Shown: in pieces, positions 32,469-43,703 of the stretch
Layout of the letters: each line of letters begins with the position of its first letter
Position numbering within the stretch: position 1 is the stretch's first letter
Assembly: GCA_037833965.1 (NCBI GenBank)
Contig: AP031359.1
Location: forward strand, 4,584,001-4,648,000
DNA: 64,000 nucleotides
Direction of reading: 5' to 3'
Source of the DNA: Marchantia polymorpha subsp. ruderalis
Lineage: Eukaryota > Streptophyta > Marchantiopsida > Marchantiales > Marchantiaceae
Notes under the pieces: generated by a model
Databases searched by the model: none
What the model was told of the DNA's origin: nothing
What the model saw: the letters and a program-made list of their open reading frames with translations, nothing else
Made by a program: the position numbers and the translations under genes

Positions 32469-33253
32469 TGCAACCTCCGGGCTGACTCTCACTAAGGTTT
32501 AACTCTGATGGCTTTGCGGTAGTGCATCATGTTCTAGAAGACTAGGATTCATCCTCTCATTCATAGCCCAAGCACTCACTCACACAATCACTCAAGGTAG
32601 CACCTCAACTCACACACTCATTGACACTCCAAGGTACTGAAAATCGTCACTCTTTCATATATGAAACAAGTGCTCACACATGACTCTTCAAACTTGCTTG
32701 AGAGGTGCTATTCTACCTCTCTATGTATACTACTTGAGAAGTTACCATAGTAACATGTGGTAATTTTTGCTAACTTACTTTTACCTAGATAAGTTTGACT
32801 AACCCTCTCTATGTGATAACATGCCATTGGCCTACCTAAACCTTCTAGAAGTTTCCACAATCCAAGGTTGAGGTGGCGACATGCCATTGGAAGCTTTTAA
32901 ACTTCTACAACCTTCTTAGCCACTAAGTCAACATTAGATTTAGTCTAGCCAATCATCTTTCATATATTGAGTCAAACCAATCAAATCCAAGCTTCTAGTC
33001 AAATATCTAATCCCTTGGAATCTAGAACTTTGTAAAAGACAAAATAGAAGTGCTCACTCCACTCTTCTAGAAATCCGCTAATTCTTCCGCTAACTGTAAA
33101 CATCATAGCTAAATTTAGTCATGACTAGATAAACGTAGTTATAAATAACTAGTTTAGTCATAACTAGATAGACTTAGGTATGCCTTGGCTAATCATCCTT
33201 AATCACTTGAACACTTCTAGGATTTAGTACCTATGTGCAACACCCGGTCTTAC
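32469..33253 (-). repeat. 5' LTR of the Athila/Tat-like element
   Basis: 785 bp. In minus sense it runs from TGTAAGACCGGGTGTTGC to GGTTGCA. Related LTR copies lie at 16,835-17,615 (same orientation) and 43,704-44,470 (opposite). The shared centre includes CCTTCTAGAAG, CAATGGCATGT and tracts of TAGTTATAACTA type. Confidence 0.8.
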
Positions 33254-33257
33254 ATGA

Positions 33258-35157
33258 CAGCCATCCAACAACACATCGGGCTGATAAAGGGAGGGTCCGC
33301 CGGTTATTTGTCTCCGTTCTTGATTTACTTCTACAGGGGTATGGGACTATTGATCCCCGCAAAGATTGAAGCCTTTCCAACACAAGAAGTACCACGGGAA
33401 GGAGAAGAAGTGGTGCTGGCAACCATCAATTCCACCACAGACAACAGCCCGAGGACCAGTTCAAGTGGACGTTGTGCGGAGACAGGAGAAGCCGGAGAGA
33501 CAATTGGCGAAGAGAAGAAAAGTAGTGAGTGATGACGAGGGAGATTTGGCACTCGAAGTGAGAAGAACTGAAATGGAAGTAGACGCAATCAGGCAGTTGA
33601 GAACTCGCGCAAGACCAAAGAAGAGGGCGAATCGGAGGTTGGTGGCAGCTGAAGTGTCGGATAGCAGCGTAGAAAAGACAATTGCCCCAATTGTGAGTGC
33701 ACCCGAAGTCGCAGTTGGCGAGTCGACACAGCCCGTGGAGATGGAAGGACCTTCGGGGGTGTTGATCGAAGTTCCAGCGGATGCACCGGCAAAACCTTTG
33801 AAGGAGGGAACGGAGATAGTAAGTCCAAATTCTCTGTCTTCGGAGCGAAGACGGTCTGCGGGGAGTGAAGAAACACCTCACCTGAAGACGAGCGAGGAAC
33901 TGGTAAAGGAGCTTACACTAAGTGACAAAGTACTTGAGCAAGTTGTTGCACAGGTTGGAGGGACGGTGGTAGATGCCACAGACATTGCATTGCCGTCATC
34001 TCCTGTAGAAGAGGTGAGATCCGAAGAAGAGACAAAGACTTTGGAGGAGGAACCGAAGGAGTTAGTTGTTTCCTTCTCCGACTTCTTGCAAGATATTGTG
34101 TTTCCATTACTGAAGTATTTGGACGGGAAGATAGAGAAGTATGCTGTGTCGAAAGAGGCTGGATTCTATGTGTAGTTAGTAAGGAACAAGATGAAGCTCA
34201 AGAGAGCAGTAGCAGTAAAGAGGGAGTGGGATTCCGCGACTGAATTGGCACGGAAGCGAGCGGCAAACTTGGCAACCGAGTGCGCGGCTGTGAAGGCGAC
34301 ATTGCAGGAGCGAGAAGCTCAGCTTCGGGAGAAGGAGATTGTGTGCGAAGTACTGCAATTGAACCTAGCGAAGAAATCCAGAAGATGTGCAGAGTTAGAA
34401 GAGACATGTGGAGGACTTCGTATCTCTAATGAGAATGTACAGAAAGTGACAGTGGAGTTGATCGCAAGGTTGGAGAAATCCAGGGAAGCGTACAATGAGG
34501 CACTCAAACGATCAGAGCGATTGATTGTAACTGCGGAGAAACGAGAACGGAATCATGTTGAAGAAGTTGCTAAGTTGGAAGCCTGAAGAGCCGAAGAAGT
34601 TCGTATCACCGAAGAACTTTGGGGCAAAATTGCAGAGGCGAAGACGGCGGAAGATCTTTGTAGCAAGATTTTGGAGATCGAGGGTAAGCGCGAGGCGGAA
34701 TTCCGATGTGCGGAGGAGCTATCAGCAAGTCTAACGGAAGGAGTCCGGAAGCATGAGGAGGAGTTAGCGAATTGGGCCAAGAAATTGGCGAATTGTGAAG
34801 GTCGAATGTAAATTGAAGGTTGAATCGGAATGTCGACGGTTGCGGGAGCAGTTAGGCAAGGCAGACATGAGATTGCAAGAGTCGCAAAGAAGAATGAAGA
34901 AGGCAGAGGAGGCCTACCGTGAGCTACGGGACGAGTCAACCGACGAGTTGAAGTTGCGTTTAGAGAAATGTCTAAATGGGTTTGCAATGTGAGGATTGCA
35001 AATGGTGAAGTGGTTGAAGCTAGATTTGCTCGAGTGACGGTTGATGAGCGCCAAGACCAGCGGATCCGCATGACACAAACAGATTGTAGAGTTAGTTAAC
35101 ACATTTTCAGAAGAATTGAATGAGGCGCGCCATAATGTAGAATTAGAGATTGTAAAA
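33258..35157 (+). mobile_element. giant coding LTR, copy 7, partial (B/A hybrid) with decayed frame
   Basis: Has neither end. It opens in the N-terminal domain with a subtype B version (AGYLSPFLIYFYRGMGLL, about 33,300), then from about 33,418 is subtype A: VQVDVVRRQEKPERQLAKRR, the acidic linker open at 33,366-34,175 with two VE-repeat stretches, FLQDIVFPLLKYLDGK, coiled coil 34,191-34,586 and on to 35,100. One stop (TAG) in FYV*LVRN splits linker from coil. It forms a large inverted repeat with copy 8. Confidence 0.65.
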
Positions 35158-35160
35158 CTT

Positions 35161-37567
35161 GCTTCAGTCCAAAAATTTCAGTCTGAAAACTTGCTACGAA
35201 GATCTTCTTCCATCGTCTTTGCCTCTCCGATTTTGCCCCGAAGTTCTTCGGCGATGCAAACTTCTTCGCCTCTTTGAGATTCCAATGTAGCAAGTTCTTT
35301 GATATGTTTCTTCTCTCGCCTCTCCGCAGTTGTGATCAGCCGCTCCGATCGTTTGACTGCCTCATCATACGCTTCTCTGGATTTCTCCAACCTCGTGAGT
35401 AAATCCGCTGTCATCTTTTGCCCATTCTCGTTAGAGATGCAAAGTCCTCCACATGTCTCTTCTAACTCTACATATCTTCCGGATTCCTTCGCTAGATTCA
35501 ATTGCAGCACTTCACACTCAATCTACTTCTCCCAAAGCTCGGCTTCTCGCTCCTGCAATGTCGCCTTCACTTCCGCGCACTCGGTTGCTAAGGTTGCCGC
35601 TCGTTCTCATGCCAATTTAGTCGCGGAATCCCATTCCCTCTTTACTCCTACTACTCTCTTGAACTTTGTCCTGTTCCTCACCATCTGCACATAGAATCCT
35701 GCCTCCTTCGACACAAAATACTTCTCTCTCTTCCTGTCCAAATACTTCAGTAATGGAACCACACTATCCTGCAAGAAGTCGGGGAAGGAAACAACTAACT
35801 CCTTCGGTTCCTCCTCCAAAATCTTCATCTCTTCTTCGAGTCTCATCTCTTCCACCAGAGATGACGGCAATGCAATGTCTGTGGCATCTACCACCGTCCC
35901 TCCAACCTGTGCAACAACCTGCTCAAGTACTTCGTCACTTAGTGTTAACTCCTTTACCAATTCCTCACTCGTCTTTGGGTGTGGTGTTTCTTCACTCCCT
36001 GCAGACCGCGTTTGCTCCGAAGACAGAGAATTCGGACTTATTACCTCCATTCCCTCCTTCAAAGGTTCTGCCGGTGCATCCGCTCGAACTTCAATCAGCA
36101 CCTCCGAAGGTCCTTCCATCTCCACAGGCTGTGTCGACTCGCCCACTGCAACTTCGGGTGTACTCACAATCGGGGCAACTGTCTTTTCTACGCTGCTATC
36201 CGACACTTCAGCTGGCACCAACCCACGATTCGCCCTCTTCTTTGGTCTCGCGCGAGTTCTCGACTTCCTGATTACGTCTACCTCCGTTTCAGTTCTTCTC
36301 ATTTCGAGTGCCAAATCTCCCTCGTCATCACTCACTACTTTTCTTCTCTTCGCCAATTGTCTCTCTGGCTTCTCCCGTCTCCGCACAACGTCCACTTGAA
36401 CTGGTCCTCGGGCTGTCGTCTGTGGTGGAATTGATAGTTGACGAGTATCGTCTTTGGTCCCTTCACTGGACTCAGCCGTCAAGATTTCTCGCTCCCTCGG
36501 AAATCGTTTCTCCTCCTCTCTCGTAAGCAATCCCATGCCTCGATAGAAATTCACAAGAAAAGGAGTGATGTGATTGATCAACGGTCCCGTCCACCGGGAG
36601 TTCACATTCACCTAGACAAGGTCGTAAAAGATCCTTGCCCAGTGAACTCTCTGTCTCTTTAGGATTCGTTCGAAGAACCCTGCTTGCCAGGCCGTCACGT
36701 ACGTCGTGCACGCTGGTCGCAAGATGTGCATGATTCTCAAAGCAATTGCTCTTCTCTTCGGATCCAGATAATTAGCTGTCTTCCACCTGTTCGTTCCCTG
36801 CTTCCCGGAACTGAAGAGTGGTCATTAAGAGAATTCTTCAATGGGTGTAAGTCCCACGCTACTCTTCTCAAAGAAAAGATCTCCGTCGCTACCTACGCAC
36901 GGTCCCATCACCTTCGCCCAATGTTCAATTGTCCAGAGCATGGGATTACCTTGAAGCTCCTTGCCTTCGGTCTTGTTTTTATCCATTATCTCTTTACAGA
37001 TACTCGCCGAGACGCAATTCCAATTCCACAAGAGGAAATCAAGACGCAATTTGCTCAGCTCGCGCCCAAAGGGTCGTAATTTCTTGTAGGGCACCTTCAA
37101 AGGAACCAATTTCCGCACCTTATCACTCTTCTTGGGCGCCATGTTTCCAATTCGCGTCTTAGTTGCTAGCAAGGTCGGTCAATTTTGCTCTCTCTCACTC
37201 TCGCTCGTTCTTGCTTGATATTGCAATATCGGCGCGCAGGCTCCTAGTATTGCCCTTACCCTTGAAGCCCTAACATTGCCTCTTCTTGTGCCCAGTAGAA
37301 TTCTTGACGCATGCGAACGTAGTCCGGCCCGTTGCGCGATTTGAAATTGAATCCTATGTCTTTGCCAAAGACGCAGCTCTTGCAATATCCAGAAAAGGCT
37401 GCGCCGAAGATCCAAAGACCCAAAGACCTTTGTCCGTAGGGGAATTCTAACTAATCCTATCATAACTCCTCATAAGCTACTCATCCTAACTCGTACGACT
37501 ACTTTTTACACAAATATCTTATAATTTTATTGATTTTTAGAGAAAAACAAAAAAACTAGGCACCACA
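35161..37567 (-). mobile_element. giant coding LTR, subtype A, copy 8 (follows a PPT; 3' truncated)
   Basis: Minus-sense start TGTGGTGCCTAG at 37,567, directly after a purine-rich tract, so this looks like a 3' LTR. It contains the 5' block, the frame from 37,142 and half the coiled coil, and ends at 35,161, where it meets copy 7 tail to tail. The 3' tail is missing. Confidence 0.7.
35178..37142 (-). pseudogene. LTR-encoded protein, subtype A, copy 8
   Basis: ATG 37,142: MAPKKSDKVRKLVPLKVPYK, then RLDFLLWNWNCVSASICKEI (open to 36,825), a short disrupted stretch, then one long frame 36,611-35,607 (334 codons) from FYRGMGLLTREEEKRF through the basic NLS-like RQLAKRRKVVSDDE and the acidic linker to FLQDSVVPLLKYLDRKREKY, and a coiled coil at 35,510-35,178. 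Among the better preserved copies. About 88% identical in protein to copy 7 over the linker by eye. Confidence 0.65.
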
Positions 37568-37582
37568 CACTCCTCTCCCCCT
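37568..37582 (-). other. polypurine tract before giant LTR copy 8
   Basis: The minus strand reads TAGGGGGAGAGGAGTG and then the LTR start TGTGGTGCC. Together with the tract at 4937-4949 it is the second case of a PPT at the TGTGG end of a coding unit. Confidence 0.65.
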
Positions 37583-38830
37583 AAGCGCAGAATAGTTCAG
37601 AGAGCTGCTAAAATGAATATGAAGACAAGCTAGAGCATATGCAGAAGTCACATGCACAAGCTCCGAAGGGGATCAAGGGAAGAACTGCACAAGGATGTTG
37701 TACAGGGATGCACGATATTGAGTTTTTTTGCCAGTGAACATCAACTGACCACACTCTGAATGGATTAAACGCATTCCTATTGAAGATTTCAAGTAGCATT
37801 GGCAGGCCAAAGTTGGAAACATATGGCGGATATGGTTGTTGCGACTTGGTCCAACTGGTTATCTCAATTTTAGATAGGGAGGACGAAGGCAGCAATGCAA
37901 AGGAGCTCCACGCAACACTTTCACGGATTTACAGAAATCCAAACTGGATACTAATATTGGAGCTATTGGACAAGAGAAGCGCGAAGCACATGGATACAGC
38001 CCACTAGCAAGATAAGGAGTGCAGCTGTTTGGCATCGCCAAGGGTCAAGACTGAAGTGAAGAGACAGATCAGCCCAGAATCTTGAGGAGATCAGGTAGAT
38101 TATTTTAGTTTGTTTTGTAGGTTTTATAAGGTTTTTAATGTTTTATTACTCTTTGACCCTTGGAGAAAGGCCAGGAGTGTTTTTGCCTTGACCTTTTGGT
38201 GTGCTTTGGGCCAATCATGATACTATATAATCTGGTGTTGGAGACTTTAGAAGGGGGTGGCATCAGGAGATTATAAGCTTAGAGCCTGAAACATAGTGTC
38301 CGTTTTCTTTTCCTCATGGCTAATGAGACGCAAGTTAGTGGTACTTTCCTCGTGTGATGCATGTAGACTTCTAGCAGCCAGCTTCTCTTGTGTACTTTTG
38401 AGACATCCTAGACTTTCTTCGTAGGGTAGCTATGAGATGTAGTCTAAAAGGCTGAGAGTAGATTTTTTGCAATTCTTGAGTAGTGTTGCTCTTCCGGTGA
38501 CGGAAATAAAATATATCACATGTACGTCTGAATGTAACGTGATTTTTGTAATATTTTCTTTACTCAGGAGGCCCTTCCAGTGTATCCGTTGTTACAACGA
38601 CAAGGTATTTTTCATCACATAAGATTGTTATTAGTGTTATACCTTGTAACAAGTCCTGAAAAAGCCTTTAGTTGATCATTGAGCATCCTTAATATCCTTT
38701 AGAATTCTGTTTTGCTGAAAGAGAGACAAGAGCCAACTTCTCTTCATGCAAAGTGTTGGAAATTACTTCAACTCAAAAAACTAGTGTGGTTTTTTTGATA
38801 AAAAGTTCTTCTACCTAGGCCTCTTTGTGT
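37583..38830. other. retroelement internal region or unrelated filler
   Basis: 1.25 kb without a recognised protein. The plus strand has a TATA-like CTATATAATC (about 38,222) and an RNA-like layout downstream of it, suggestive of another LTR promoter. With 42,317-43,703 it is one continuous stretch, split by the solo LTR at 38,836-42,311. It would be the internal part of the element whose 3' LTR is copy 8. Confidence 0.4.
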
Positions 38831-38835
38831 ATAAG

Positions 38836-41800
38836 TGTAATGACAGATAAATACCAAAATGGAGCATAATGGTACAGATCCGTTCCCACGAGTACAGAAA
38901 CAAACACAAAGTCACGATTTGTCACAAGATAGCATTCTATTACAAAGTTTTACTTCTTAGGCCATGCTACTCCCAGAAGACACTACTCAGCTAGAGCCGA
39001 AGACTCACAGGGTAGTGCAAAACCGTATTCACAACCTGAACCTTTTCCAATCAAAACCTGTGAGAATCGCAAGCGATCCCACACTTATATTTAAGGAGGA
39101 AAACTTTCCAGCACTGCAAACATCTCAACACACTGATCCGAATACTCAGACCTGAACTTGCTTAAATTCCGCAGTAACCCCAGGCTACCCAAGACATTCA
39201 AGCTGAATACTCACAACTCCTGATGCGGTAACTTCGACAACCAAGAGCGCCCTGTGCTTAATGCCTGGATCACACACCAGCACATAGACACACAGCAAAG
39301 ACAGATGACAGTTGAGACAAGCCAATAGACAGAAAAGCCCTCCCAAGGAAAGAGCATTGAGCCTCTTTATTCACAATGGCAAATCCGAGATATCAACCGC
39401 CTGAGGCGAATCGGCCTAAGGGACTGTGCCGTCCGATGTAACGGTTACAGCATTGTCTGAACTACTCTCTACTCCTAATCTACGCAACACATTTACAATC
39501 TCTACTTCTACATTGTGGCGCGCCTTATTCAATTCCTATGAAAATGAATTAACTAACTCTACAATTTGTTTGTGCTCTGCGGATCCGCTGGACTTCGCGC
39601 TCATCAGCCGTTGCTCGAGTAGATCTAGCTTCAACCACTTCACCGAATCCAATCCTCACATCACGAACCCGTTAAGGCACTTCTCTAACCGCAATCTCAA
39701 CATGTCAGTTGAATCCTTCCGCAGCTGGCGGAAAGCATCCTCTGCCTTTTGCATTCTCCTTTGCGACTCTTCCGATCTCATCTCCGCCTTCCCTAACTAC
39801 TCCCGTAACCGTCGACAGTCAGATTCAACCTTTAATCTACATTCGACCTCCGAAGACTTGGCCGACTCGCAATCCTCCAATTTCTTGGCCCAATCCTTCA
39901 ATTCTTCCTCATGCTTCTGGTTTCCCGCCGACAGACTTGCTGATAGCTCCTCCGCACGACGGAATTCCATCTAATACTTCGCTTCAATCTCCAAGATTTT
40001 CCTACGAAGATCTTCCTCCGCTATCTTCGTATCTGCGAGCTTGCCTCGAAGTTCTTTGGCGATATGAGCTTCTTCGGCTCTTCGGGCTTCCAACTTAGCA
40101 AGTTACTCAATGTGCATCTTCTCTAGCTTCTCCGCAGTAATGATCAGCCGCTCCGATCTTTTGCTTGCCGCCCCGTAAGCTTCCCTTGATTTCTCCAGTC
40201 TCGCTACCAAATCCACTGTAACCTTCTGGACATTCTCATTGGAGATACGAAGTTCTCTACAGGCCTCCTCCAACTCTTCACAGCGCCCGGATTCCTTCTC
40301 TAAATTCTACTGCAATACTTTGCACTCAGTTTCCTTCTCCCGAAGCAGGGCTTCTCGCTCTCGCACCAATGCAGTTGCAGACTCCCACTCACTCTTGACT
40401 ACAACTACTCTCTTGAGCTTCGTCCTATTTCTAATCATAGGTACATAGAATCCTGGCTCCTCCGTTACAGCATACTTCCCTCTCTTCTCATCCAAGTACT
40501 TCAACAATGGAACTACACTATCCTGCAAGAATTCAGGAAATGTAATTTCTAATGTCTTCACATCTTCGCCCCTAGTCTTCTCTCCTTCTTTGGGTCTCAC
40601 CTCTTCCACCGGATATGTCGGCAGTGTAATGCCCTCGGCTTCTACCACCGTGCCTTCTACCCTTGCGACAACCTATTCCACAATCTCCTTGCTCAAAGTA
40701 AACTCCTTCTCCATGTCCTCGTTCATCTTCATTTGAGGTGTCCCTTCGCCTTGCGCAGACCGTGTCTGCTCCGAAGACAGAGAAATCGGACTTACCAATT
40801 CCGTTCCCTCCTTCAAAGGTTCTGCCGGTATATCTGCCGGAACTTCGATTGACACCTCTAAAGGTACTCCTATCTCCACAGGTCGCGTTACCTTGCTAGC
40901 TGCGACTTCAGATGTGTTTACAATTGATGCCACCGTCTTCTTTACACTGCTGTCCGACATTTCAACTCTCACCATCCTCCGTTTTGCCCTCTTCTTTGGT
41001 CTTGTGCAAGCTCTGTGTTGTCTGGCTCCACTTACATCCATATCCATCCTTCTTACCACGTGGGCCAATTCCTCTTCGTCATCACTCACGATCTTTCTTC
41101 TCTTTGCCACTTGTTTCTCTGGCTGCTCCTGCCTTTGAACCACGTCCACCTGCACTGGTACTCGAGCGGTGGTGTGTGTTGGAATTGAGGGGAGTCGGGT
41201 CTCGTCTTCAGTCCCTTCACTGGACTCAGCCGTTAGGAACTCCCGCTCTCTCGGAAATCGTTTCTCCTCCTCCCTCGTAAGCAATTCCATCCCTCGATAG
41301 AAATTCACCAGAAAGGGAGTAAGATGATTGGTCATAGATCCCATCCATCGACCAAACACATTCACCCAGACAATATTGTAAAAGATCCTTGCCCAATGTA
41401 CGCGCTTTCCTTTCAAAATGCGTTCAAAGAATCCTACTTGCCAGGCCGTCACATAAGTCGTGCATAAGATGTGCATGATCCCCAACGCAATCGCCCTTCT
41501 CTTCGGATCTTTGTAATCGACAGTCTTCCACCCATTCGTTCCCTGTCGTCCAGTCTCAAAGAGAGGCCCGTAAGAGAATTCCTTTTCGTGCGTAAGTCCT
41601 ACGCTATTCTTCTCAAATAGCAGGTCTCCTTCGCTGCCCGCACACGGTCCCAGTATTTTTGTCCAATGTTCGATAGTCCACAGCATGGGATTACCGCGGA
41701 GCTCCTCACCTTCGACCGTGCTCTTGTCCATAACTTCCTTGCAGATACTCGCTGAGACGCAATTCCAATTCCACAAAAGGAATTCAAGCCGCAGTTCCCT

Positions 41801-42311
41801 CAACTCGTGTCTGAAAGGTCTCAATTCCTCGTGAGGCACCTTCAAGGGAACCAATTTCCTCACCTTCTCACTCTTCTTGGGCGCCATGTCTTCAATTTGC
41901 ATTTCGCTAATCGCGGGTTGGCTCGATTGCAATTCCTCTCTCTCTCGCTTGTTCTTGTTTGATATTGCAATGTCGGCGCAAAGTCTCCTCGTACTGCCTT
42001 TACCCTTGAAGCCCTAACATTGCCTTCTCCCGCGCCTTGTAGAACTTCTGACGCGTGCAAACATGGTCCGGCCCGTTGCATGATTTGAAATTGATTCTGA
42101 TGTCCTTGCCGAAAACGCAGCTCTTTGTAAGTCCTTGAAAGACTGCGCCAAAGACACAAAGATCCGAAGATCTTCGTACGAAGACGAATTCCAACTAATC
42201 TTATCATAACTCCTATAAATCTACTCTTTCCAACTCATATAACTATCTTCTACCCAAATATATTTATGTTTTTGTTAAGTTTTAAGAAAAACAAAAAAGT
42301 AGGCCCCACAA
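38836..42311 (-). mobile_element. solo giant coding LTR, copy 9 (complete)
   Basis: 3,476 bp. The minus strand runs from TGTGGGGCCTAC to CTGTCATTACA, with a perfect target duplication ATAAG at 38,831-38,835 and 42,312-42,316. Both ends are present and no part recurs at the other end. This is the clearest complete unit in the window and defines its length. Confidence 0.85.
39371..41887 (-). pseudogene. LTR-encoded protein, best complete copy (copy 9)
   Basis: ATG at 41,887 (MAPKKSEKVRKLVPLKVPHE) to TGA at 39,371, about 838 codons with a handful of stops. Layout: a basic start; an N-terminal domain (about 15-215) with FLLWNWNCVSASICKE, NPMLWTIEHWTKILGPCAGS, FSYGPLFE, GWKTVDYKDPKRRAIALGIM, YVTAWQVGFFERI, FLVNFYRGMELLTREEEKRF; a linker (215-400) with a KKRAKRR-type nuclear signal and acidic repeats; the block FPEFLQDSVVPLLKYLDEK (about 440); then a coiled coil of some 350 residues. 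First stop at 40,673. Several stops sit where other copies have Q or W codons. No transposase, RT or nuclease motif is visible. Unknown family; a DNA- or chromatin-associated scaffold is one guess. Confidence 0.65.
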
Positions 42312-42339
42312 TAAGACTATCGATGATGTGAGCCAACTT

Positions 42340-43460
42340 CTTTTGGCTACGCCCCCAGTCAGCTTCTTCATCGATGAAAATAGATATAACTCTCAAACTT
42401 GAGCTAGATGCTGCTTGGGGCCACTTGCCTGTCCAGCAGTCATTTCAGGCTGTTTTGCAAATCCTCGGCCCGGTGCAACATCTGCTCAATTTTTGCCACC
42501 ATGTTTGATTTTTCTTCCTCCATGGATAAGATCTCGAAGGCGTCATCTATGGCCTTCTAGGATCTGTTGGGACGAGAAAGCTTGATGCGCAGAAGAGCTG
42601 ACTCTCTTTGCAAGTCTTAACAAGCATCCACCTTGGCCTCCACCAAAGCTTAGGCTTTTGATACTTGTGATGTTATTTCCTTGAAATTCCACTAGCTCGC
42701 AGCCAAGGATTTTGCAAGCTCAACGTTTTTGGCCTTGATTTTCCCTTCTAGTCCCAAACCTTGTCTTTGGATGTTATTGTGCATTTGACTCTCTTGCTCT
42801 AGAAGTTGCATGACCTTCATCATGCTCTTGCGCAGTTCAGTTGCCATCTTCATGTCTTGTTCTTCACCCTCAACAATAAGCCTCTAAACTGTCCTTCTTG
42901 TGCTACATTCTTTCCAAAAGAACTTCTCGCTCTTTGATTGCCACCTTTGCAGCCTTGTTTGCAGCTGCCCTTGCTTCCATGGCCCTACGTTTTGCCAACT
43001 TTCTCTTTAAAGCCAATCTCTTCAGTCTTCTTTTCTCTTCATATTCCGAGTCGTCCGAGTTTGAATCTCCGTGTGTACGAAAATCTGAGCTTTCCTCTTC
43101 ACTAAGTGACAAGCTGTGAACACTCAACTTACCCTTGTCTTATTCTTCCTCTTCATCATCTTCCTCCTCTTCTTGCGATTCATTTCCACTATCATTTGGT
43201 CAAAGAAAGTACCCTATCGCCTTAGGCAAGCGGCGAGCTTCACGAACGAAAGATCATTTTTGTGTTCCTCCCCAACGCTACCATCCAGTTCATTATCAAT
43301 GACATGCTCATCTTCCATCAACTCCACCTCTCCGTTATTCACGATCTCCACCGAGATGATTTCAGTAGAAACATGAGGTCCATCTGCCTCAGCCAATAGG
43401 GACAAGCTTGTGTCTTCATTTGAGGGAACTTGTTGCTCAACTCCAATACCATCAACTTCG
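42340..43460 (-). pseudogene. unrecognised coiled-coil ORF of a retroelement internal region
   Basis: Three minus-strand pieces: 43,214-43,405 (acidic, ISVEIVNNGEVELMEDEHVI), 42,903-43,127 (SEEESSDFRTHGDSNSDDSE followed by the basic helix RRLKRLALKRKLAKRRAMEA), and 42,880-42,340 (coiled coil EQDMKMATELRKSMMKVMQL, NLQNSLK-type end) with about five in-frame stops. The order acidic, basic, coiled coil echoes the LTR-encoded protein but the sequence is different. It lies upstream of copy 8 in the same sense and may be the internal ORF of that element. Confidence 0.4.
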
Positions 43461-43703
43461 AATACTTTGCTATCTAAGACAATAATCTACCGCAATTCGT
43501 GAATCTCTAATGTCTCAAAGAAAGCTAAAATAACATTGTTCTTTTTTCTTTGAAGGTGCATCAATCCTAAGACCTTTGATCTCCGCATTATACTCAAAGA
43601 CTTGTTCCTCATACTTTATGCTCCTTGTGTTGATCTTCAAGTCCTTTTCCACATCCTTATCTTGTAGAGATATTCCAATTGGATTCTTCGGATCATTTTG
43701 ACA

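Larger units (their letters stand above)
26751..33253 (-). mobile_element. Athila/Tat-like Ty3/gypsy retrotransposon, 3' truncated
   Basis: Minus-strand order: 785-bp 5' LTR (33,253-32,469), PBS-like site, 1.3-kb leader, gag, protease, RT, RNase H, integrase, then the break at 26,750. The RT blocks GDGYSGYNRI and MPFGLCNAPSTFQ and the VDGRSAVNAM protease (DGGSGVN-like) are typical of the Athila/Tat branch. The 3' LTR is missing. Its 5' flank at 33,254 is another giant LTR unit. Confidence 0.8.
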
